Made by a program: the position numbers and the translations under genes. Shown piece by piece: positions 1 through 5,310 of a stretch of DNA of 8,078 bases. The notes beneath the pieces were generated by a model. It ran no database searches, was not told the origin of the DNA, and worked only from the letters and a program-made list of their open reading frames with translations. Positions within the stretch are counted from its first letter, which is position 1. Every line of letters starts with the position of its first letter. Source of the DNA: Desulfuromonadaceae bacterium (GTDB lineage Bacteria; Desulfobacterota; Desulfuromonadia; Desulfuromonadales; SZUA-540); contig QKGY01000113.1 in the NCBI GenBank assembly GCA_003250235.1, forward strand, positions 1 through 8,078, written 5' to 3'.

Positions 1-117
1 TGTCTGCTCGTGGCGGGATCCACTCTCAATCCAAACCCCGACAGTCACGGAATGGACTGCCGGGATATTCTCGGTAATTATGCGGATGCCGTTTTCGAGC
101 GTCGTTTTCTCAATCAT
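1..117 (-). CDS. M16-family zinc peptidase, N-terminal fragment (cut by left edge)
   Basis: Only the first 39 codons are visible; the gene continues past the left edge. They read M-I-E-K-T-T-L-E-N-G-I-R-I-I-T-E, followed by HSVTVGVWIESGSRHE. This is the typical opening of M16 (insulinase/mitochondrial processing peptidase-like) proteases, where an N-G-[LI]-R-[VI]-[VI] strand is followed by a glycine-rich strand ending in GSR.E. The zinc-binding HxxEH motif would lie just beyond the edge and cannot be checked. The ATG at 115-117 is chosen because it begins the conserved strand and because an in-frame TAA (the pnp stop) lies 15 nt upstream. The best Shine-Dalgarno-like sequence, AGGAG, overlaps the pnp end and is rather far from this ATG, so translation may be coupled to pnp. 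An M16 peptidase directly after pnp is common in Desulfuromonas/Geobacter-like genomes, from general knowledge. The exact substrate is unknown. Confidence 0.8.
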   Translation of the reverse strand, partial: MIEKTTLENGIRIITENIPAVHSVTVGVWIESGSRHEQT

Positions 118-132
118 CGGATCCGTTGGGTC

Positions 133-1314
133 TTACTCCTGCGGAGGGGTTTGGTCAAGGGCCTCCTTACGAGACAACTTGATTTTGCCCTGTTTGTCGA
201 TCGCGAGCACCTTGACGAGAACCTGCTCCCCTTCCTGCAAGACATCCGTGACATTGCGAACGCGCTCTTTGGCCAGCTCGGAGATATGAACCAGTCCGTC
301 GGTGCCGGGGAAAATTTCCACGAAAGCGCCGAACTCCATGATCTTGCGTACGGTACCCATATAGAGCTTGCCGACTTCGGCTTCCTGGGTGAGGTCGCGG
401 ATCATCTTAACGGCTTTCTTGCTGGCCTCGCCATCGGCAGAGGCGATATTGATCCGTCCGTCATCTTCAATATCAATGGAGCAACCGGTTGCCTCAATGA
501 TGCTGCGGATGGTCTTGCCACCAGAACCAATAACCGTGCGGACCTGATCGGGCTTGACATAGATGGTCGTGATCCTGGGAGCATAGGGAGAGAGGTCGGC
601 CCTTGCGGCGCTGATGGCCTCGCCCATTTTCTCCAGGATGTGAATCCGGCCTTCGCGAGCCTGCTGTAAAGCCTGCTTCATGATGGCACGGGTAACACCG
701 GTAATCTTGATGTCCATCTGCAAAGCCGTCACGCCGTCACGGGTTCCGGTCACCTTGAAATCCATGTCCCCGAGATGGTCTTCATCACCCAGAATGTCAC
801 TCAGCACAGCGACATCCTCGCCTTCCTTGATCAGACCCATGGCAATACCGGCGACCGCTTCTTTTACCGGAACGCCAGCATCCATCAGCGCCAGGGAGCC
901 ACCACAGACGCTGGCCATGGAGGACGATCCATTGGACTCAAGGATATCCGAGACGATGCGGATGGTATAAGGGAAATCGGTATGAGCGGGAAGAATCTTG
1001 GAGATGGAACGCTCAGCCAGCATCCCGTGACCAATTTCGCGACGTCCGGGGAACAGACGCATGCTGGTTTCCCCGACGCAGAAAGGGGGAAAGTTGTAAT
1101 GGAGGTAGAATTTCTTGAACTCCATGCCTTGGACATTGTCCATACGCTGCTCATCCACAGAAGTTCCCAGCGCTACGGCAACGAGAGCCTGGGTTTCGCC
1201 ACGGGTGAAAAGCGCGCTGCCATGGGCCCGGGGAAGGACACCGGTCTCACAGGTAATCGGACGGACCGTTTTCATATCACGCCCGTCGATACGGACCTGC
1301 TTCTGAATAATCAT
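133..1314 (-). CDS. pnp: PNPase C-terminal half (catalytic RNase PH domain 2, KH and S1)
   Basis: This frame encodes 393 residues from the first available ATG (1312-1314), but homology continues upstream in frame (E-E-I-G-D-I-L-G-K-I-E-K-R-V-V-R-Q) to a stop at 1387-1389. The ATG is therefore probably an internal Met of the ancestral gene; no good Shine-Dalgarno precedes it. RNase PH domain 2 holds the known catalytic features: RIDGRD near residue 8-13, RREIGHG (91-97), the phosphate-binding ESNGSSSMAS (126-135) and the acidic metal site DILGDEDHLGDMDFKV (173-188). A KH domain follows at about 248-305 with its GxxG loop as GSGG (263-266), then an S1 domain at about 313-383 (GAFVEIFPGTDGLVHISEL). 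The protein ends at the normal family position with a short acidic/proline tail. All visible catalytic motifs are intact, so any damage to the gene is likely recent or an artefact. Confidence 0.88.
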   Translation of the reverse strand: MIIQKQVRIDGRDMKTVRPITCETGVLPRAHGSALFTRGETQALVAVALGTSVDEQRMDNVQGMEFKKFYLHYNFPPFCVGETSMRLFPGRREIGHGMLAERSISKILPAHTDFPYTIRIVSDILESNGSSSMASVCGGSLALMDAGVPVKEAVAGIAMGLIKEGEDVAVLSDILGDEDHLGDMDFKVTGTRDGVTALQMDIKITGVTRAIMKQALQQAREGRIHILEKMGEAISAARADLSPYAPRITTIYVKPDQVRTVIGSGGKTIRSIIEATGCSIDIEDDGRINIASADGEASKKAVKMIRDLTQEAEVGKLYMGTVRKIMEFGAFVEIFPGTDGLVHISELAKERVRNVTDVLQEGEQVLVKVLAIDKQGKIKLSRKEALDQTPPQE

Positions 1315-2198
1315 CTGCCGGACGACACGCTTCTCGATCTTGCCGAGAATGTCCCCGATCTCTTCACCGCGATCTGACTCTTGACATCACCGATAGCGGC
1401 ATAGCGCTCCTGCTTGGCGCGGATGCTATAAGCCTCGCGGATCTTGTCTTCAGCCATGGCCGCGACTTTCTCAGTCAGATCTTTGTCGGCCTCGGGCACA
1501 ACAAACTCGCGCTTCGGTTTGCCTGCCAGTTCCCGCAGTTTGATCTGGATGTCGATCAGGGGCTGCATCGCCTGATGCCCGAAGAATACCGCTTCGAGCA
1601 TATCCTCTTCGGGAAGAAACTCCGCTTCCCCTTCCACCATGATCACCGCATCGCGGGATCCGGCGACAACGATATCCAGATCACTCTGAGCCATCTGCTC
1701 CAGAGTGGGATTGGCGATGAATTCGCCCCCTACCCGGCCGACACGTACACCGGCAATGGGGCCGCTGAAGGGGATGTCCGAAACCTCCACAGCCGCGGAT
1801 GCAGCAACAATCGCAAGCGTATCGGGATCGTTGATGCGGTCGACGGAAATGACCGTCGGCATGATCTGGGTTTCAAAAAGATAGCCCTTGGGGAACATGG
1901 GCCGCATGGGACGGTCAATCAGACGGCTGGTCAGGGTCTCTCTTTCCGACGACCCTCTTTCACGACGGAAAAAGGAGCCGGGAATTTTGCCTGCAGCGTA
2001 GAATTTCTCCTGGTAATTGACGGTCAGGGGAAAAAAGCCCTGCCCTTCGCGCAGTTGTTTCGATGAAACGGCCGTACACAATACCTTGGTCTCACCATAG
2101 GTGATAACCGTGGCCCCGTCAGCCTGACGAGCCATCTTGCCGGTTTCAATCGTCAACGGTTTTCCGTTAAATTCGATTTCGACTTTTTGATAAGCCAT
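1311..2198 (-). CDS. pnp: PNPase N-terminal half (RNase PH domain 1 plus helical linker), frameshifted tail
   Basis: This frame encodes 295 residues starting MAYQKVEIEF. The ATG at 2196-2198 is preceded by AAGGAG with a 6-nt spacer, and homology begins there; an ATG two codons upstream abuts the Shine-Dalgarno and is less likely. Residues 1 to about 225 are the first RNase PH-like fold, structurally important and RNA-contacting in the family. They include LTVNYQEKFYAAGKIPGSFF (51-77 region), SRLIDRPMRPMFPKGY and SDIPFSGPIAGVRVG. Residues about 230-275 are the helical linker. From about residue 276-278 to the stop the sequence (ending SRSVSSGR) no longer resembles PNPase and is an out-of-frame tail of about 18-20 residues. 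The conserved loop FFRREGRPSE reads FFRRERGSSE here (76-85). The stop overlaps the ATG of the next frame as ATGA. Confidence 0.85.
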   Translation of the reverse strand: MAYQKVEIEFNGKPLTIETGKMARQADGATVITYGETKVLCTAVSSKQLREGQGFFPLTVNYQEKFYAAGKIPGSFFRRERGSSERETLTSRLIDRPMRPMFPKGYLFETQIMPTVISVDRINDPDTLAIVAASAAVEVSDIPFSGPIAGVRVGRVGGEFIANPTLEQMAQSDLDIVVAGSRDAVIMVEGEAEFLPEEDMLEAVFFGHQAMQPLIDIQIKLRELAGKPKREFVVPEADKDLTEKVAAMAEDKIREAYSIRAKQERYAAIGDVKSQIAVKRSGTFSARSRSVSSGR

Positions 2199-2204
2199 GT
2201 GCAT

Positions 2205-2210
2205 CTCCTT
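2205..2210 (-). promoter_or_regulatory. Shine-Dalgarno of pnp
   Basis: AAGGAG lies 6 nt upstream of the ATG at 2198. It settles the start: a competing ATG sits directly against this site and would have no spacer. Confidence 0.8.
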
Positions 2211-2280
2211 CGCCCGAGCCAACCTGAGTCGAACACCGGGCATTGTTGTCTGTTCTGTTTTCTCGCATAAAACGGCAAAA

Positions 2281-2341
2281 GGAGGATGGCCTGAGACAGA
2301 GTCTGTAATCAAGATTCAGACTCTCTCTCGGGACAGCCTCC
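2281..2341 (-). promoter_or_regulatory. Long imperfect hairpin in the pnp leader (candidate RNase III/autoregulatory site)
   Basis: The 61-nt segment folds back almost end to end. On the minus strand the 5' arm runs GGAGG, TG, CC, GAGA, AGAGTCTG and the 3' arm runs CAGACTCT, TCTC, GG, CA, CCTCC. That is 21 Watson-Crick pairs interrupted by four single 1x1 mismatches, with an 11-nt apical sequence. It is followed by TTTT (2277-2280), so it might also act as a terminator. In E. coli the pnp leader carries a long hairpin that RNase III cleaves, after which PNPase represses its own synthesis. The position and shape here are compatible with such a role, but that is inference. Confidence 0.6.
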
Positions 2342-2355
2342 GATGCCTTCGGATC

Positions 2356-2398
2356 TTAAACAAAAGGCAGCAGCCCCCCTGTTGAAGAGCATGCTGCC
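2356..2398 (-). terminator. Intrinsic terminator/attenuator between rpsO and pnp
   Basis: Just 5 nt after the rpsO stop, the minus strand reads GGCAGCA, a bulged T, GCTCTTC, the tetraloop AACA, GGGGGGC and TGCTGCC, then TTTTGTTT. The stem is 14 bp including G-U pairs, with one bulge, and is followed directly by a T-rich tract. This is a good rho-independent terminator shape. Since pnp follows with no obvious strong promoter, partial read-through (attenuation) between rpsO and pnp is plausible. Confidence 0.7.
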
Positions 2399-2403
2399 CT
2401 GTA

Positions 2404-2670
2404 TTACCTGCGGATTCCCAATTCCTTGATGACCGTGCGGTACCGGTCAACGTCTTTCTTCTTCAGATAATCAAGAAGTCGACGCCTTTGTCCGACGATT
2501 TTGAGCAGTCCGCGCCGGGAATGATGGTCCTTCTTGTGGGTGCGGAAATGCTCAGTCAAATAAGTAATCCGCTCGGAAAGAAGGGCGATCTGTACCTCCG
2601 GGGAACCAGTATCACCTTCGTGTGTCTTGAATTTGTCAATAATTTCCTGCTTGCGTTCCGTGGCTAACAC
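2404..2670 (-). CDS. rpsO: 30S ribosomal protein S15
   Basis: The gene encodes 88 residues, the usual S15 length. S15 binds the central domain of 16S rRNA early in 30S assembly and contacts 23S rRNA in an intersubunit bridge. Family signatures are DTGSPEVQIALLSERI (20-35) and HHSRRGLLKIVGQRRRLL (49-66), and the C-terminus ELGIRR is at the expected place. The start is GTG at 2668-2670, chosen because it lies 6 nt after a near-perfect Shine-Dalgarno (AAAGGAGGT). A longer frame from an upstream TTG would have to translate through that site. It has its own plausible promoter after truB, and a terminator-like hairpin after its stop separates it from pnp. S15 autoregulates through its leader in several bacteria; the leader here is too short to show a clear S15-binding fold. 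Confidence 0.97.
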   Translation of the reverse strand: MLATERKQEIIDKFKTHEGDTGSPEVQIALLSERITYLTEHFRTHKKDHHSRRGLLKIVGQRRRLLDYLKKKDVDRYRTVIKELGIRR

Positions 2671-2676
2671 CTTGCC

Positions 2677-2685
2677 ACCTCCTTT
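2677..2685 (-). promoter_or_regulatory. Strong Shine-Dalgarno setting the GTG start of rpsO
   Basis: The minus strand reads AAAGGAGGT, nearly the full anti-16S complement, with 6 nt to the GTG at 2670. It shows that the GTG, not the upstream in-frame TTG, is the start. Confidence 0.85.
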
Positions 2686-2701
2686 CAAACTCTTTCTCTG
2701 G

Positions 2702-2730
2702 AATATACCAAGCGAATACCTGGCTGAAAA
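2702..2730 (-). promoter_or_regulatory. Candidate sigma-70 promoter for rpsO
   Basis: On the minus strand TTTTCA (2725-2730; 4 of 6 to TTGACA) is followed by a 17-nt spacer and TATATT (2702-2707; 5 of 6 to TATAAT). Initiation would fall near 2690-2696, giving a leader of about 20-28 nt that contains the Shine-Dalgarno. It sits in the only sizeable gap upstream of rpsO, where an internal promoter is expected. The -35 match is only moderate, and no experimental support can be seen from sequence. Confidence 0.45.
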
Positions 2731-2796
2731 ACATCGGTCTTTGTAACATAAAAACGAGAGGCCTGTAAAGGCTTATTCACTCCGGATTTGAAGGAT

Positions 2797-3690
2797 TCAG
2801 AACACGGATAAGTTCGAAATCTCCGCGCCTTTCCTTCTGCCGCTCGGGGGCAAATCGAGCCAGTGCTGCAGACGGTTTTCATAGACAAGACCCACGACAT
2901 CTCCGGGCTCTGCCTTGCACTCCCCGACAAGCCCTGAAAGGCCGGGAGGAATTCCAAAACCCAGCGCTTTTACAGCCTCGACATTTAATACTACCAGAGG
3001 AAAACCTCTAAGCGCATCTATTGGTGACAACAGCGGGAATTCTGCCGTATCCATCGCCTGTAGAGCTGCCAGCGCGACACAGTCCTTTTCGGTAAAAAAG
3101 CCGTTGCGCGTGCGACGTAATTCTGTCAGATGGGCTCCCGTTCCTAAAGCTCGACCAAGGTCATAGGCCAGAGAACGGATATAAGTCCCTTTGCTGCAAT
3201 CTATTTCGAGAGTAACAAAAGGCAGCCTGACTTCAAGCACATCAATGCGGCTAATCGTAACACGACGCGCCTCCCTTTCGATCTCTATCCCTTGTCTGGC
3301 GAGCCGATGAAGAGCGACGCCATCTTTCTTGATCGCAGAAAACATGGGGGGGATCTGGTCGATTTCCCCAACAAAAGCCTGACACGCTGCGCGGATCTGC
3401 GTTTCGGAAAAATCGGGGACAGGAAGTCGAGAGGTTACTGTACCTTCTGCGTCATATGTCTCGGTTTCCTCTCCAAGTTTGAGAGTCGCCCTGTAGCTTT
3501 TATCCCCTGCCATCAAAAACTGAACCAAGCGGGTTCCGTCACCGACAGCCACCGGCAGCACTCCGGTCGCCATGGGATCAAGCGTTCCCGTATGCCCTAC
3601 GCGTCGCGTTTTGAGCAGACGGCGCACAGACCGGACCACATCGTGAGAGGTCAGCCCACGAGGCTTGTCAATAAGAAGAAGTCCATCCAT
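2797..3690 (-). CDS. truB: tRNA pseudouridine(55) synthase TruB
   Basis: The protein has 297 residues, close to the family length. TruB isomerises uridine 55 to pseudouridine in the T-psi-C loop of most tRNAs and also acts as a tRNA folding chaperone. It opens with LLLIDKPRGLTSHDVV, followed by the catalytic motif GHTGTLDPMATGVL (32-45), whose Asp38 is the expected nucleophile. Further conserved segments are KSYRA (64-68), IPPMFSAIKKDGVALHRLA (113-131), CSKGTYIRSLAYDLG (165-179) and LRRTRNGFF. Residues after about 225 form the C-terminal PUA-like region. The ATG at 3688-3690 is the homologous start, but there is no clear Shine-Dalgarno. It lies only 5 nt after the stop of the DHH gene, which suggests translational coupling. 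A 126-nt gap follows before rpsO. Confidence 0.96.
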   Translation of the reverse strand: MDGLLLIDKPRGLTSHDVVRSVRRLLKTRRVGHTGTLDPMATGVLPVAVGDGTRLVQFLMAGDKSYRATLKLGEETETYDAEGTVTSRLPVPDFSETQIRAACQAFVGEIDQIPPMFSAIKKDGVALHRLARQGIEIEREARRVTISRIDVLEVRLPFVTLEIDCSKGTYIRSLAYDLGRALGTGAHLTELRRTRNGFFTEKDCVALAALQAMDTAEFPLLSPIDALRGFPLVVLNVEAVKALGFGIPPGLSGLVGECKAEPGDVVGLVYENRLQHWLDLPPSGRRKGAEISNLSVF

Positions 3691-3695
3691 GGTGA

Positions 3696-4646
3696 TCAGT
3701 CGAGAAGGCTATCCAGGCGGGAGAAAACACTATTTCGAACGTCATCAAGCTCACCCTGAACCATGGCGCCGGAGGCATTATGATGCCCTCCTCCGCCCAG
3801 TTCACGGGCGATAGCACCTACGTCCAGTTTGCCTTTGGAACGAAACCCTACTTTATAATTGCCGGGGGAAACCTCTCGGAAAAACAAGGCCACCTCGACA
3901 TCCCGTACAGATCGGGGATAGTTAATGAAACCATCCGTATATTCGGGCCCGGTACCGGTATGTTCCATCATGGACAACGTCGCGGTAACCGACGCATAGC
4001 GACGGCAGGGGGAAACGGTCAACGTATCGAGAACGGCAGCTAAAAGACGCAGCCTTTTTTCGTCCTGACTTTCATAAAGGCCAGAAGCCACATCCCAAGG
4101 AGAGACACCAACCGAAACCATCTCCGCAGCGACAGTGAAAGCTTCCGGGTCAGCATTGGAATACCTGAAGCTGCCGGTATCAGAGAGGATCGCCGTATAG
4201 ATACACAGCGCCACCTCGGGAGAGAACCGATACCCCATCTCTTTCAGGATGCGGTATATTAGAGCACCGGTTGCACTGGCCTTTTCATCGACAAAATACA
4301 CATCTCCGAAATTTTCAGAGAACGGGTGATGGTCAATATTGACAAGAGTGCGGCACTTTTCCCTGAGGTGAGAGCCGGCACGACGCAGTTCTCCGGCATC
4401 GAGGACAAAACCGGCATCAAACGATTCGTTTTCCGCTAGAGAGTTAACGATCGTTTCCGATCCTGGAAGGAAAGTAAAATCGACCGGCACGGAATCCTTA
4501 TTAAAAGCAACAACCTCTTTACCCAACTCGCGAAGGGCATTGGTCAAAGCAAGTGTCGAGGCCATGGCGTCCCCATCGGGACCTTCGTGGGAAGCCACCA
4601 GAAACCGCTTGTTGCTGTCAATTATTCGGAGTATTTCCCTGATCAT
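3696..4646 (-). CDS. nrnA: DHH/DHHA1 phosphoesterase, NrnA-type nanoRNase/pAp phosphatase
   Basis: The protein has 316 residues and resembles bifunctional oligoribonuclease/PAP phosphatases, which remove the last 2-5 nucleotides of RNA decay and dephosphorylate pAp in the cytoplasm. The N-terminal DHH domain shows SHEGPDGDAMAS (19-30; metal ligands D24 and D26), VLDAGE (D83), the name-giving NIDHHPFSENFGD with DHH at 105-107, and SDTGSFRYSN (D156). The C-terminal DHHA1 domain has the substrate-binding motif GGGGHHNASG (284-293). The ATG at 4644-4646 gives the usual family N-terminus; it lies inside rbfA, overlapping its end by 29 nt, and has only a weak Shine-Dalgarno. Between rbfA and truB this gene recurs in many deltaproteobacterial and Gram-positive operons, from general knowledge. 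The exact substrate (nanoRNA, pAp, or pGpG) is not readable from sequence. Confidence 0.92.
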   Translation of the reverse strand: MIREILRIIDSNKRFLVASHEGPDGDAMASTLALTNALRELGKEVVAFNKDSVPVDFTFLPGSETIVNSLAENESFDAGFVLDAGELRRAGSHLREKCRTLVNIDHHPFSENFGDVYFVDEKASATGALIYRILKEMGYRFSPEVALCIYTAILSDTGSFRYSNADPEAFTVAAEMVSVGVSPWDVASGLYESQDEKRLRLLAAVLDTLTVSPCRRYASVTATLSMMEHTGTGPEYTDGFINYPRSVRDVEVALFFREVSPGNYKVGFRSKGKLDVGAIARELGGGGHHNASGAMVQGELDDVRNSVFSRLDSLLD

Positions 4647-4995
4647 CCGAGCCGTCTGTGTGAAGTTCTTTCAATATAGATTCGATACGATTACCGTATT
4701 CCAGGGACGTATCGAACTGAAAAACGATGTCGGGCACATGACGCAAGCGAAGACGTTTGCCGAGCTCCCGCCGTATAAACGAAATGGAACTCTTGAGGCC
4801 CTTCTCGCTGTCCTTACGTGCCTTTTCATCCCCCATCACCGTAAAATAAACCTTGGCAATGGACAGATCGGAAGTAACATGAACGCTTGTAATCGTCACA
4901 AATCCGATACGAGGGTCTTTAAGACCATTGAGCAGAAGAGAGGAGATTTCTTTCTGGATCTCTTCGCCTACCCGTTGCGTGCGTTTTGAATCCAC
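4618..4995 (-). CDS. rbfA: 30S ribosome-binding factor A
   Basis: The protein has 125 residues, typical of RbfA, a small KH-like cold-shock/maturation factor that binds immature 30S subunits near the 16S rRNA 5' end and helps 17S-to-16S processing. Key features are TQRVGEEIQKEISSLL (6-21), LKDPRIGFVTITSVHVTSDL (25-44), and RLRHVPDIVFQFDTSLEYG (83-101), the central part of the KH-type fold. The tail TDGSDDQGNTPNN is acidic/polar and poorly conserved. The start is GTG at 4993-4995, 9 nt after the DUF503 stop, with AAGGCAGGA upstream as a moderate Shine-Dalgarno. The 3' end overlaps nrnA by 29 nt in another frame. It sits next to infB, whose product also acts on the 30S subunit. Confidence 0.96.
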   Translation of the reverse strand: MDSKRTQRVGEEIQKEISSLLLNGLKDPRIGFVTITSVHVTSDLSIAKVYFTVMGDEKARKDSEKGLKSSISFIRRELGKRLRLRHVPDIVFQFDTSLEYGNRIESILKELHTDGSDDQGNTPNN

Positions 4996-5004
4996 AGTCC
5001 TGCC

Positions 5005-5295
5005 TTATGAATAATGGAGATACTCATCTTCCCGCGCGATGACTTCGGCCAGTCCGAGACGGTCAATTTCATCTTCAATGCGGGAGAATACCGATTGTAT
5101 CTCCGGTTCCGCGTTTCCTACCATACTGAAACCGATCTCCGATCTCTGCCAGAGATCTTGACACCCGACTTCAGCTGCCGAGACGGGAAAGCGTTCCCGA
5201 CAACGGCCAAGAATTTTCTTCACGACGCCCCTCTTTTCCTTGAGGTTTTGCGGGGCATGAAGAATCAGCTCAAGTTTCATGATACCGACAACCAT
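5005..5295 (-). CDS. DUF503 (YlxP-like) family protein
   Basis: The protein has 96 residues and is a DUF503 member (YlxP in Bacillus subtilis), a family of small soluble proteins with a ferredoxin-like fold and no settled biochemical function. Signature segments are LKEKRGVVKKIL (18-29), then VSAAEVGCQDLWQRSEIGFS (38-57), with the DLWQR core at 47-51. No signal peptide or membrane segment is visible. The ATG at 5293-5295 matches the usual family start (M-[FV]-V-G); the Shine-Dalgarno is weak, and infB ends 15 nt upstream, so coupled translation is likely. rbfA follows after 9 nt. Persistent placement between infB and rbfA suggests a role in 30S assembly or initiation, which is inference only. 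Confidence 0.9.
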   Translation of the reverse strand: MVVGIMKLELILHAPQNLKEKRGVVKKILGRCRERFPVSAAEVGCQDLWQRSEIGFSMVGNAEPEIQSVFSRIEDEIDRLGLAEVIAREDEYLHYS

Positions 5296-5310
5296 AAGGC
5301 CGTCCGATGA

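Larger units (their letters stand above)
133..2198 (-). pseudogene. pnp: pnp, polynucleotide phosphorylase, interrupted by a frame disruption
   Basis: Taken together, the two adjacent reading frames 1311-2198 and 133-1314 make up one polyribonucleotide nucleotidyltransferase. This trimeric 3'-5' phosphorolytic exoribonuclease degrades mRNA to nucleoside diphosphates and often works in the degradosome. Domain order is RNase PH 1, helical linker, RNase PH 2, KH and S1, as in the family (about 700 residues). The frame breaks between about 1363 and 1376. Before it the protein reads AAIGDVKSQ; after it, in the frame one base back, it reads GEEIGDILGKIEKRVVRQ. Full-length homologues such as those of E. 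coli and B. subtilis have about 19-20 residues between the equivalent lysine and G/K-E/Q-I-L; here only about 9 could be read. A loss of 3n+1 bases, n near 9-10, would explain both the shift and the shortening. Whether this is a real mutation or an assembly error cannot be decided from one sequence. The halves are described separately below. Confidence 0.75.

Noticed and set aside
10..669. Plus-strand open frame of 219 codons opposite pnp
   Set aside because: It is a shadow of the KH/S1 part of pnp and the M16 start; no recognisable protein and no ribosome-binding site.
1351..1376. Programmed ribosomal frameshift in pnp
   Set aside because: No slippery heptamer such as A-AAA-AAG lies in the switch region, no stimulatory element is evident, and residues are missing as well, which a frameshift alone would not explain.
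2199..2312. N-terminal extension of pnp to an upstream start in the leader
   Set aside because: The extra residues are unlike PNPase, pass through the hairpin and Shine-Dalgarno, and the ATG at 2198 has correct spacing and homology.
2750..2774. Small hairpin GCCTTTACAGGC followed by a T tract after truB
   Set aside because: The stem is only 4 bp and is separated by 6 nt from the TTTTT, too weak to call a terminator; it lies just upstream of the likely rpsO promoter.
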